The notes beneath the pieces are model-generated. The model was not told where the DNA came from and made no database searches. It saw only the letters and a program-made list of their open reading frames with translations. Both the position numbers and the translations under genes were made by a program. Source: an uncultured Eubacteriales bacterium (GTDB taxonomy: Bacteria > Bacillota > Clostridia > Oscillospirales > Oscillospiraceae). From it: DNA of 11,600 nucleotides. This document shows, piece after piece, positions 1 through 5,968 of this stretch. Within the stretch, counting starts at the first letter, position 1. Each line of letters begins with the position of its first letter. The stretch is from NCBI GenBank assembly GCA_900546075.1, contig URBH01000058.1, forward strand, positions 1 through 11,600. Direction: 5' to 3'.

Positions 1-1447
1 ACATCTGGTCGCCGTTATAGGTCGCCCAGCCCAAGGCCAGCTCGGACAAATCGCCGGTGCCGATGACCAAAGCCCCCTGCCGGTTGGCCAAATCCATCAG
101 CACCTGGGTGCGTTCCCGCGCCTGCGCGTTTTCATAGGTGACGTCCAGCTCTCCGGTGTGGCCGATGTCCTCCAGGTGCCGGGTGACCGCGGCGGAGATG
201 TCGATTTCATGCAGGGAGGCGCCCACCGCCTGCGCCAGCCGACGGGAGTTGTTCAGCGTCCGGCCGGTGGTGCCGAAGCAGGGCATGGTCACGCCGCAGA
301 CGTCGGACGCAGGCCGCCCCAGCCGGCGCATGGCCTCCACGGACACCAGCAGCGCCAGGGTGGAGTCCAGTCCCCCGGAAATGCCGACGACCGCTTTCGC
401 GCTGCCCAGAATGGACAGCCGCTGTTTCAGCCCCGCCACCTGCATGTGGAAAATTTCCATGCAACGCTGGACGCGGTTCTCCTTCCCCGTGGGGACGAAG
501 GGCAGTTTCGACAGCGGATAATCTGCGCCGTCGCTGCGAAGCTCCTGGGCGTGGGTGTCTATCAGGACGGCGGGACGTGTCGGATTCTGCTGGGCGGCGT
601 CCTTGAAGCCCTTGTTTTTCATCCGGTCGGCGCGGATTCTGCCAAGGTCGCAGTCGCACACCAGCATGTAGTCCGACGCAATGGGTTCCTCCGTTTCGGC
701 AAGGAGCCTTCCGTCCTCCCCAATCAGGCTCTGGCCGGAGAAAATCAAATCCTGGGTAGACTCCGTGGAACCGGCGGAACAGTAGGCGTAGACGCAGTTC
801 AGCGCGGCGGACTGGTGCTGCACCAGACCCCGGCGGTAGGCGCGCTTGCCGATGGTCTCATTGGAGGCGGAGAGATTCAGAATCACCTCCGCGCCGTTCA
901 GCGCCAGAAACGTGGACGGCGGCAGGGGCGTCCACATATCCTCGCAGATCTCCACGCCCAGCAGCGTGCCGCCAACGCGGAAAACGGCTCTCGGGAGAAT
1001 GGGGACAGGCTCGCCCAGAAGCTCCGCCACATCCTCCGTCACCTCCGACCCGGAGGAAAACCAGCGCTTTTCGTAAAACTCATTATAATTGGGAATGTAG
1101 GTTTTCGGCACCAGGGCGTGTATCTTTCCCCGGGAAATGACGGCGGCGCAGTTGTACAGCCGCATTCCCGTCCGGACGGGCAGTCCCACCGCCGCCGTTA
1201 CGCCGGGGTGGTCTTTTGTGCAGTCGGCAATTTTTCGGATTCCCTGCTGAACTCCCGTCCAGAGGGTGTCCTGAAAGAACAAGTCCTGACAGGTATACCC
1301 GGTAAGCGCCAGCTCCGGGAACAGGACGATATCCGCCCGCTCCCCGTCGGCTTTTTCGATATAGGCGCAGATATCCTCCGCGTTTTTCGCCGTGTCCCCC
1401 ACCCTGACCGCCGGTACGGCGCAGGCAATTCTGATAAAATCCAGCAT
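1..1447 (-). CDS. nadE: Glutamine-dependent NAD+ synthase, C-terminus cut by window edge
   Basis: This enzyme makes NAD+ from nicotinic acid adenine dinucleotide, ATP and glutamine in the cytoplasm. The reading frame runs leftward from the ATG at 1447-1445 to base 2, giving 482 residues; the family is usually about 640-680, so roughly 160 or more C-terminal residues lie outside. Residues 1 to about 270 form a CN-hydrolase (glutaminase) domain with the expected triad: E45 in LFPEL, K115 in LVPKTYIPNYNEFYEKR, and C168 in GVEICEDMW. The synthetase domain begins near residue 325 and has the ATP pyrophosphatase P-loop GISGGLDST at 355-363, followed by VIGTGDLSELALGW near 461-474. The start is fixed by GGGAGG (1460-1455) seven bases upstream. 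It has its own promoter and lies downstream of the metK terminator, so it is probably a separate transcription unit. Family assignment is firm. Confidence 0.96.
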   Translation of the reverse strand, partial: MLDFIRIACAVPAVRVGDTAKNAEDICAYIEKADGERADIVLFPELALTGYTCQDLFFQDTLWTGVQQGIRKIADCTKDHPGVTAAVGLPVRTGMRLYNCAAVISRGKIHALVPKTYIPNYNEFYEKRWFSSGSEVTEDVAELLGEPVPILPRAVFRVGGTLLGVEICEDMWTPLPPSTFLALNGAEVILNLSASNETIGKRAYRRGLVQHQSAALNCVYAYCSAGSTESTQDLIFSGQSLIGEDGRLLAETEEPIASDYMLVCDCDLGRIRADRMKNKGFKDAAQQNPTRPAVLIDTHAQELRSDGADYPLSKLPFVPTGKENRVQRCMEIFHMQVAGLKQRLSILGSAKAVVGISGGLDSTLALLVSVEAMRRLGRPASDVCGVTMPCFGTTGRTLNNSRRLAQAVGASLHEIDISAAVTRHLEDIGHTGELDVTYENAQARERTQVLMDLANRQGALVIGTGDLSELALGWATYNGDQM

Positions 1448-1477
1448 AGGAATTCCTCCCGACCTTTTTCTGAGGGT

Positions 1478-1506
1478 ATCATACCATATTCTTCCCGATT
1501 TGCCAA
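1478..1506 (-). promoter_or_regulatory. nadE promoter, sigma-A type
   Basis: On the minus strand TTGGCA (1506-1501) is followed after 17 bases by TATGAT (1483-1478). A TG one base before the -10 box makes it an extended -10. The start of transcription would fall about 25 bases upstream of the nadE start codon. Read by eye from consensus; no start site is known. Confidence 0.75.
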
Positions 1507-1510
1507 GAGA

Positions 1511-1549
1511 ATATAAAAATATACAGGGAAGGGCAAAAGCCCTTCCCTG
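1511..1549 (-). terminator. Intrinsic terminator after metK
   Basis: CAGGGAAGGGC (1524-1534) and GCCCTTCCCTG (1539-1549) form a perfect 11-bp stem with a 4-base loop. Read on the minus strand it begins 10 bases after the metK stop codon and is followed by the T-rich run TATATTTTTATATT. The plus-strand side has a much poorer T tract, so the terminator works for metK. It separates metK from nadE. Confidence 0.9.
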
Positions 1550-1559
1550 CTGTCTTTTG

Positions 1560-2705
1560 TTAAATTCCGGAAAGCTGGCGCAGCTTGTCCGCCAGATCTG
1601 TCTGCTCCCAGGGGCGGCTTTCAATGCCGAAATGACCGTTGGCGGCGGTGTCCGCGTAGATGGGACGGCGCAGGTCGAGCTTGCGGATGATCCCGGCGGG
1701 GGTCATGTCGCAGGTCTGCCGGAGAAGCTCCGTCATTTTCTCGTCGGAGATCTTGCCGGTGCCGTAGCTGTCCACCCGAAGGGACACCGGCTGGGCAACG
1801 CCGATGGCGTAGGCCAGCTGCACCTGCACCTTGGTCGCAAGACCCGCGGCAACCAGATTTTTGGCCATGTATCTCGCCATATAGGCCGCGCTGCGGTCAA
1901 CCTTGGTGGGGTCTTTTCCGGAGAACGCGCCGCCGCCGTGGGAGAAATAGCCGCCATAGGTGTCCACGATGATCTTCCGCCCGGTCAGGCCGGTATCGCC
2001 GTTGGGGCCGCCGATGACAAAATTGCCGGTGGGGTTGATGTGGATATGGGCGACATCCTCAATCCGGAAGCCGTAACGCTCCAGAACCGGGGCAATCACA
2101 TTCTCCCGGACGTATTTTCTCAGCGCCTCAATCGAAAAATCCGCTCTGTGCATGATGGAGACGACCACGGTGTCGATGCCCACCACGTTTCCCTGCTCGT
2201 CAAATTCCACGGTGACCTGGGTCTTTCCGTCGGGACGAAGCAAGTTGGTCTCGTGGACGCACTGGGTCAGGCGGCTGCAAAGGGCGCGGCTGAGGGCGAC
2301 AGGCAGGGGCATCAGCTCCGGCGTCTGGGTGCAGGCGCCGCCGAACATCATGCCCTGATCTCCCGCGCCGCCAACCTCGTCGTTGGTTCCCAGAGCAATG
2401 TCGGCGGACTGGGTGTGGATGCGGCACTGAATTTCCACCGTGTCGGCGTCAAAGCCGTCGCCGGGATACACATAGCCAATCTTCCGAATGGCTTCACGGG
2501 CAACGGCGGCGTAGTCAACGGTAGCTTTCGTGGTGATCTCGCCGCAGATGATGCAGAAATTTGTGGTGACCATAGTCTCGCAGGCCACGCGGGAATGGGG
2601 GTCCTGGGCAAGGCAGGCATCCAGAATGGCGTCGGAGATGGAGTCCGCCACCTTATCGGGGTGGCCGTTGGTAACACATTCGGAGGTAAAAAGTCTTTTT
2701 TCCAT
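1560..2705 (-). CDS. metK: S-adenosylmethionine synthetase (methionine adenosyltransferase)
   Basis: MetK makes S-adenosylmethionine from methionine and ATP, releasing phosphate and pyrophosphate; it is a cytoplasmic, Mg- and K-dependent enzyme. The 381-residue product has the normal full length. Family signatures are clear: SECVTNGHPDKVADSISDA near the N-terminus with catalytic H15, the hexapeptide GAGDQG at 113-118, and the glycine-rich loop GGGAFSGKDPTKVDRS at 257-272. The ATG at 2705-2703 lies 8 bases after AGGA in an A-rich leader; this is a moderate ribosome binding site. Upstream is a SAM-I riboswitch with its own terminator, so expression should fall when SAM is abundant. Downstream is a strong terminator. 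The antisense strand also carries a long open frame, which is a codon-bias shadow. Confidence 0.98.
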   Translation of the reverse strand: MEKRLFTSECVTNGHPDKVADSISDAILDACLAQDPHSRVACETMVTTNFCIICGEITTKATVDYAAVAREAIRKIGYVYPGDGFDADTVEIQCRIHTQSADIALGTNDEVGGAGDQGMMFGGACTQTPELMPLPVALSRALCSRLTQCVHETNLLRPDGKTQVTVEFDEQGNVVGIDTVVVSIMHRADFSIEALRKYVRENVIAPVLERYGFRIEDVAHIHINPTGNFVIGGPNGDTGLTGRKIIVDTYGGYFSHGGGAFSGKDPTKVDRSAAYMARYMAKNLVAAGLATKVQVQLAYAIGVAQPVSLRVDSYGTGKISDEKMTELLRQTCDMTPAGIIRKLDLRRPIYADTAANGHFGIESRPWEQTDLADKLRQLSGI

Positions 2706-2740
2706 TTTGTTTTTCCTTTCTTTCTGTAACTGAATCTGAA

Positions 2741-2774
2741 AAAGAAAAACCGCACACCGAAGATTCGATGTGCG
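2741..2774 (-). terminator. SAM riboswitch expression platform: terminator hairpin
   Basis: On the minus strand CGCACATCGA (from 2774) and TCGGTGTGCG (to 2751) form a 10-bp stem with one G-U pair and an ATCT loop, followed by GTTTTTCTTT (2750-2741). The antiterminator is visible too: GAGGATTCGAT (2790-2780) pairs over 11 bp with ATCGAATCTTC (2769-2759). It uses the 3' part of P1 and the 5' arm plus loop of the terminator. SAM binding locks P1 and therefore favours termination before metK. Confidence 0.93.
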
Positions 2775-2786
2775 CTTCTATCGAAT

Positions 2787-2877
2787 CCTCATCTTTCGTT
2801 TGCCGCCGGATTTGGCACCTTGTGTAAACAGGTTGCCGGGTTTCATCGGGCCGTTCCCTCCACCACTCTTGATAAGG
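2787..2877 (-). ncRNA. SAM-I (S-box) riboswitch aptamer in the metK leader
   Basis: Read on the minus strand the leader shows the S-box consensus in order: CCTTATC (P1 5' arm, 2877-2871), AAGAGTGGTGGAGGGA, CGGCCCGATGAAACCCGGC, AACC...AAGGTGCCAAATCC, and GATGAGG (P1 3' arm, 2793-2787). The P1 arms pair over 7 bp with one G-U. The family binds S-adenosylmethionine and ends transcription of methionine and SAM genes in Firmicutes. Its position in front of metK is typical. Ligand identity is inferred from the consensus and the gene. Confidence 0.96.
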
Positions 2878-2899
2878 CTTGTATGCAGTTCAACATTGT

Positions 2900-2927
2900 A
2901 TTCTACACGATTTTTGCGAAAAGTCAA
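2900..2927 (-). promoter_or_regulatory. metK promoter, sigma-A type
   Basis: On the minus strand TTGACT (2927-2922) is followed after 16 bases by TAGAAT (2905-2900). It places the transcript start about 15 bases before the riboswitch P1 stem, as expected for an S-box leader. The surroundings are AT-rich, unlike the neighbouring coding DNA. Confidence 0.75.
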
Positions 2928-2950
2928 GCATTTTGTTTACAAATCCGATA

Positions 2951-2979
2951 TAGACATTTGAATGAATTGCTGATAGAAT
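2951..2979 (+). promoter_or_regulatory. Promoter of the rhomboid-like gene, divergent from metK
   Basis: TAGACA (2951-2956) is followed after exactly 17 bases by TAGAAT (2974-2979). The transcript start would lie near 2986, so the leader is only about 25 bases. The -35 box is 24 bases from the -35 box of the divergent metK promoter. Consensus reading only. Confidence 0.6.
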
Positions 2980-3009
2980 GGGGATACGTTTTTTTAGGAG
3001 TTGAGTACC

Positions 3010-3873
3010 GTGAAAAATTTACGCAAGAAATTTGAGCTTTTCTGCTTCAGGAACCGGGACAAGGGCATCCCCAATCTGATGCTTTACATCGTCATCGGCA
3101 CCGCCGTGGTCTACCTGTTCAGCCAGATGTCCGGCAACGCCCTTCTGTACAGCGCCCTCCGCTTTGACCGGACGAGCATTCTTCAGGGACAGGTCTGGCG
3201 GCTGATCACCTATCCCCTGACCTACAGCGCCGGAAATATTCTGCTTACCGCCATCACCCTGCTGTGCTACTACTCTCTGGGCAGAGCCATGGAAAATGTG
3301 TGGGGCACCCTGCGGTTCAACCTGTTCTACCTCACCGGGGTGGTGATGATGGACGTTTACTGCCTGATTTTCGGCGGTCAGGCCAGCGTCACCTACCTGA
3401 ACCTGAGCCTGTTTCTCAGCTACGCCACGCTGTACCCCGACGCGAATTTCCTACTTTTCTTCATCATCCCCGTGAAAGCGTGGATTTTTGCGCTGATCGA
3501 TCTGGCGATGGTGCTGCTCAGTCTGTTTACCGACCCCTTCCCCTACAATCTGTTCTCCGTGATCGCTCTTGCCAACTATTTCCTCTTCTTCGGCAAGGAC
3601 GTGCTGAACGTGATTCCCGTGTCCTGGCGCGCCAATGCCAGCCGCCTGTTCCGCAGGAAGCCCAAGCAGCCCAAGGCGAAGGTCATCCACTTCAATGCCG
3701 GCTCCTACGAAGCCTCCACCGCCACGCCGAAAGCCCCCTACACCCACCGCTGCACGATCTGCGGCCGCACCGATGTGACAAATCCGGAGCTGGAATTCCG
3801 CTACTGCTCCAAGTGCAAGGGCTACTACTGCTACTGCCAGGATCACATCAACAATCATACGCATATTCAGTAA
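3010..3873 (+). CDS. Rhomboid-like membrane pseudoprotease with C-terminal zinc-finger-like domain
   Basis: I chose the GTG at 3010, nine bases after AGGAG (2996-3000); a TTG at 3001 directly abuts that site and is unlikely. The product has 287 residues. About six hydrophobic spans lie between residues 22 and 195, with rhomboid-fold landmarks: QVWRLITYP at 61-69, GRAMENVWG at 91-99, and a TM4/TM5 region ending LYPDANFLLFFIIPVKAW near 141-158. The rhomboid catalytic pair is missing: there is no G-x-S-G and no histidine before residue 227. A basic linker (about 207-225) leads to a Cys/His-rich tail with C248, C251, C266, C269, C274, C276, H279, H283 and H285, probably binding zinc on the cytoplasmic side. 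This suggests a binding or chaperone-like membrane protein rather than a protease. It stands alone between divergent metK and the aro operon; no terminator follows it. The fold is inferred from motifs; the function is unknown. Confidence 0.75.
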   Translation: MKNLRKKFELFCFRNRDKGIPNLMLYIVIGTAVVYLFSQMSGNALLYSALRFDRTSILQGQVWRLITYPLTYSAGNILLTAITLLCYYSLGRAMENVWGTLRFNLFYLTGVVMMDVYCLIFGGQASVTYLNLSLFLSYATLYPDANFLLFFIIPVKAWIFALIDLAMVLLSLFTDPFPYNLFSVIALANYFLFFGKDVLNVIPVSWRANASRLFRRKPKQPKAKVIHFNAGSYEASTATPKAPYTHRCTICGRTDVTNPELEFRYCSKCKGYYCYCQDHINNHTHIQ

Positions 3874-3905
3874 GTGAAAAATGGCACGATTTGTGTAAAT
3901 TCCTC

Positions 3906-3934
3906 TTGCAATCTTCCGCCGCCCATGGTATAAT
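3906..3934 (+). promoter_or_regulatory. Promoter of the aromatic amino acid operon
   Basis: TTGCAA (3906-3911), a 17-base spacer and a perfect TATAAT (3929-3934) preceded by TGG form an extended -10 promoter. It is the best promoter in the window. Transcription should start near 3941, about 11 bases before the leader peptide's ribosome binding site. A strong promoter fits control by attenuation further downstream. Confidence 0.85.
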
Positions 3935-3966
3935 GTCCGCAGCTACTGAACAAGGAGCCTTTTTAT

Positions 3967-4035
3967 ATGGTCACCACGAATTCTTCTGCTCGCTTTTCCT
4001 TTTATTACTATTACTTTTTTACCCGAAAAAAGTAA
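3967..4035 (+). CDS. Phe/Tyr-rich leader peptide of the aro operon
   Basis: A 22-codon open frame follows AAGGAG (3952-3957) with nine bases of spacing. The peptide begins MVTTNSSAR, continues FSFYYYYFF at residues 10-18, and ends TRKK. Eight of the nine residues 10-18 are aromatic: Phe10 and Phe12, Tyr13-16, Phe17-18. There is no Trp. Such peptides have no job as proteins; the translating ribosome measures charged tRNA-Phe and tRNA-Tyr. The frame lies between the operon promoter and an intrinsic terminator, directly before aroF, tyrA and pheA. The last Tyr and Phe codons, the Lys codons and the stop codon lie within a 13-bp hairpin. The call rests on ribosome binding site, codon content, position and RNA structures seen together. 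Confidence 0.92.
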   Translation: MVTTNSSARFSFYYYYFFTRKK

Positions 4036-4101
4036 TAGCGATTTGTGTTGCAGAAAATTTCAGGAGCTTTAGGGGTTATCTCAGACCGCCGCACGAATTG
4101 C
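3972..4101 (+). promoter_or_regulatory. Attenuator switching region: segments 1, 2 and 3
   Basis: Segment 2 (4038-4051, GCGATTTGTGTTGC) can pair in two ways. With segment 3 (4088-4101, GCCGCACGAATTGC) it forms 13 of 14 pairs, three of them G-U, which blocks the terminator. With segment 1 (3972-3982, inside the leader codons 2-6) it forms 10 of 11 pairs, two of them G-U. Segments 1 and 3 share the octamer CACGAATT, which is what makes them compete. A perfect 13-bp hairpin (4008-4020 with 4026-4038, loop ACCCG) is nested between segments 1 and 2. A ribosome at the stop codon (4033-4035) would cover segment 2; one held at the Phe/Tyr codons would leave it free. The pairings are seen; the mechanism follows classic trp/phe attenuation. 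Confidence 0.8.
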
Positions 4102-4121
4102 CGTGCGGCGGTTATTTTATT
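4085..4121 (+). terminator. Attenuator terminator of the aro operon
   Basis: ACCGCCGCACG (4085-4095) and CGTGCGGCGGT (4102-4112) form a perfect 11-bp GC-rich stem with the loop AATTGC, followed by the T-rich run TATTTTATT. It ends about 18 bases before the aroF start codon and after the leader peptide stop, so it can only act as a conditional terminator for the operon. Confidence 0.92.
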
Positions 4122-4139
4122 ATCAGGAGATGTTACGCA

Positions 4140-5141
4140 ATGATCGCAATTCTGAAAAACGGAACCACACCCTCCCAGATCCAACACCTTGTGGACTGGC
4201 TCAAGAATATGAACCTGGACGTTCACATTTCCGAAGGCACGGAGGTCACCATTCTCGGTCTGGTGGGCGACACCAGCCGGGTGGACATCGACCTTCTGAA
4301 AAGCCTGGAAATGGTGGAGACCGTCAAGCGGGTCTCTGAGCCGTTCAAACAGGCCAACCGGAAATTCCACCCCAAGGACACCATCATTGAGGTGGGAAAC
4401 GCCCGCATCGGCGGCGGGTATTTTGCCGTGATTGCAGGCCCGTGCAGTGTGGAATCCGAGGAGCAGATCATTGCCGTCGCTTCCGCTGTCAAGGAATCCG
4501 GCGCGTCCATTCTCCGGGGCGGCGCATTTAAGCCCCGCACCTCTCCCTACGCTTTTCAGGGCATGAAGGACGAGGGCATCCGGCTGCTTCTGGAGGCCAA
4601 AAAGGCCACGGGGCTGCCCATTGTCACGGAGATTATGAACATTTCCACCCTCGATCTGTTCGCCGACGTGGATATCATTCAGGTGGGCGCCCGGAATATG
4701 CAGAATTTCGATCTTCTGAAGGAGCTGGGCAAAACCGATAAGCCCATTTTGCTGAAGCGGGGACTTGCCAACACATTGCAGGAGCTGCTCATGAGCGCCG
4801 AGTACATTATGAGTGAGGGCAACAGCAAGGTCATCCTCTGCGAGCGGGGCATCCGCACCTTTGAAACCGCCACCCGAAACACCCTCGACCTTTCCGCAGT
4901 TCCCGTGCTGCACAACCTGTCCCACCTGCCCGTGGTGGTGGACCCCAGCCACGCCACCGGCAAGGCCGACCTGGTCGCTCCCATGGCCTACGCGGCCACT
5001 GCCGCCGGGGCAGACGGCATCATGGTGGAAGTCCATAACGACCCCGCCCACGCCCTGTGCGACGGCGCCCAGTCCATCACGCCGCCCCAGTTCGATGAAA
5101 TCAGCCGGAAGGTTCGGCAGATTCGTGAGGTTCTTGTATGA
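4140..5141 (+). CDS. aroF: 3-Deoxy-7-phosphoheptulonate (DAHP) synthase, KDPS-like type
   Basis: This enzyme commits carbon to the shikimate pathway by joining phosphoenolpyruvate and erythrose 4-phosphate. The 333-residue product has an N-terminal ferredoxin-like (ACT-like) regulatory domain at about 1-70 and a TIM barrel from about 90. Signatures include GPCSVES (100-106), KPRTSPYAFQG (131-141), GARNMQNFDLL (183-193), KRG (206-208) and ERGIRTFE (235-242). The metal ligands expected for this class are present: C102, H271 in VDPSHATG, E297 in MVEVHNDP and D308 in CDGAQS. In relatives such as the Thermotoga enzyme the N-terminal domain gives feedback inhibition by Tyr (and Phe), which probably holds here. 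AGGAGA (4125-4130) lies nine bases before the ATG. The stop overlaps the next start as ATGA. First gene after the attenuator. Confidence 0.96.
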   Translation: MIAILKNGTTPSQIQHLVDWLKNMNLDVHISEGTEVTILGLVGDTSRVDIDLLKSLEMVETVKRVSEPFKQANRKFHPKDTIIEVGNARIGGGYFAVIAGPCSVESEEQIIAVASAVKESGASILRGGAFKPRTSPYAFQGMKDEGIRLLLEAKKATGLPIVTEIMNISTLDLFADVDIIQVGARNMQNFDLLKELGKTDKPILLKRGLANTLQELLMSAEYIMSEGNSKVILCERGIRTFETATRNTLDLSAVPVLHNLSHLPVVVDPSHATGKADLVAPMAYAATAAGADGIMVEVHNDPAHALCDGAQSITPPQFDEISRKVRQIREVLV

Positions 5142-5968
5142 AAGTCGGTATTTTGGGTCTTGGCCTGATCGGCGGTTCCCTTGCCAGAGCCTACGCTCTG
5201 GAGGGTCACACCGTCTACGCCATTCAGCGAAGCGAAGCTATGCTTTCCTTCGCCATGCTTTCCGGCGCAGTTCATGGACGGCTGGATGAAACCACCATCC
5301 CGGAGTGTGACCTGATTCTGCTTGCTATCTACCCAGGCGGCTGCGCCGACTGGCTGGAAAAGAACGCGTCCCTCGTATCCAGGGACACGCTGGTGATCGA
5401 CTGCTGCGGCATCAAGCGTGAGGTTTGCAGCCGTTGCTTCCCTCTGGCCGAGAAGTACGGATTCACCTTTGTGGGCGGACATCCCATGGCAGGCTCCCAG
5501 TATTCCGGCTTCAAATACAGCCGGGCAAACCTCTTTGCGGGCGCGCCCATGGTACTGGTTCCGCCGGTATTTGACGACATTCAGCTGTTAGACCGGGTAA
5601 AAACCGCATTGAAGCCCTGCCATTTTGACTTTTTCTCCGTCACAACGGCGGAAGAGCACGACAAAATGATTGCCTTTACCTCTCAAATGCCCCACATTCT
5701 CAGCAACGCTTTTATCAAGTCCCCCACCGCCCTGAAGCACAAGGGCTTCTCCGCCGGAAGCTACAAGGATCTGACCCGCGTCGCCTGGCTGAATCCCCAG
5801 ATGTGGGCGGAGCTGTTCATGGAAAACAAGGACAACGTCCTCTTTGAGCTGGACAGCTATATTGAGAGCCTGTCCGCCTACCGCGACACCATTGCTGCGG
5901 ACGATATGGCGGGATTGGTTCAGCTGCTGGACGAGGGCAAAAAGCGCAAAGAGGAGGTGGACGGATGA
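5138..5968 (+). CDS. tyrA: Prephenate dehydrogenase
   Basis: TyrA oxidatively decarboxylates prephenate to 4-hydroxyphenylpyruvate, the precursor of tyrosine. The 276-residue product starts with a Rossmann nucleotide site (GLGLIGGS, 7-14) and carries the catalytic region VGGHPMAGSQYSGF with H115. An all-helical dimerisation domain follows from about 160, including TSQMPHILSNA and the SYKDLTRVA stretch near 205. There is no C-terminal ACT domain, so Tyr control must come from elsewhere, for instance DAHP synthase or the leader peptide. The end of beta-2 reads YAIQRS with no acidic residue, which hints at NADP+ rather than NAD+. GTGAGG (5125-5130) lies seven bases before the ATG, and the gene overlaps both neighbours by four bases (ATGA), which suggests translational coupling. 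Confidence 0.93.
   Translation: MKVGILGLGLIGGSLARAYALEGHTVYAIQRSEAMLSFAMLSGAVHGRLDETTIPECDLILLAIYPGGCADWLEKNASLVSRDTLVIDCCGIKREVCSRCFPLAEKYGFTFVGGHPMAGSQYSGFKYSRANLFAGAPMVLVPPVFDDIQLLDRVKTALKPCHFDFFSVTTAEEHDKMIAFTSQMPHILSNAFIKSPTALKHKGFSAGSYKDLTRVAWLNPQMWAELFMENKDNVLFELDSYIESLSAYRDTIAADDMAGLVQLLDEGKKRKEEVDG

Noticed and set aside
158..1516. Long plus-strand open frame (452 codons) opposite nadE
   Set aside because: The translation is Gly/Arg/His/Gln-rich with no recognisable motif, and the opposite strand encodes an intact NAD+ synthase with all catalytic residues. It is an antisense shadow of GC-rich codon use.
1392..2729. Plus-strand open frame (445 codons) opposite metK
   Set aside because: It is a mirror of the metK coding frame with repetitive Gly/Val/His content, and it spans a terminator and the nadE promoter. 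No ribosome binding site or family resemblance.
3001..3009. TTG at 3001 as the start of the rhomboid-like gene
   Set aside because: It directly abuts AGGAG with no spacing. The GTG at 3010 has nine bases of spacing and is far more plausible.
3887..4048. Direct repeat CGATTTGTGT at 3887-3896 and 4039-4048
   Set aside because: The first copy lies upstream of the promoter -35 box and would not be in the transcript, so it cannot take part in attenuation. A ten-base match of AT-rich sequence is probably chance.
3874..4139. T-box (tRNA-sensing) leader before aroF
   Set aside because: There is no T-box sequence (AGGGTGG...ACCGCG type) and no long specifier stem; the leader peptide and its competing hairpins explain the region.
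4011..5051. Minus-strand open frame (346 codons) opposite aroF
   Set aside because: Shadow frame: low-complexity Gly/His/Val composition, no motif, and it crosses the attenuator hairpins.
3264..5141. A 625-codon plus-strand frame that would join the rhomboid-like region to DAHP synthase
   Set aside because: Its first 200 or so codons are out of frame with the rhomboid-like gene, and it then reads through the promoter, the leader and the attenuator. Only the part from 4140 is real (aroF), supported by a ribosome binding site and family length.
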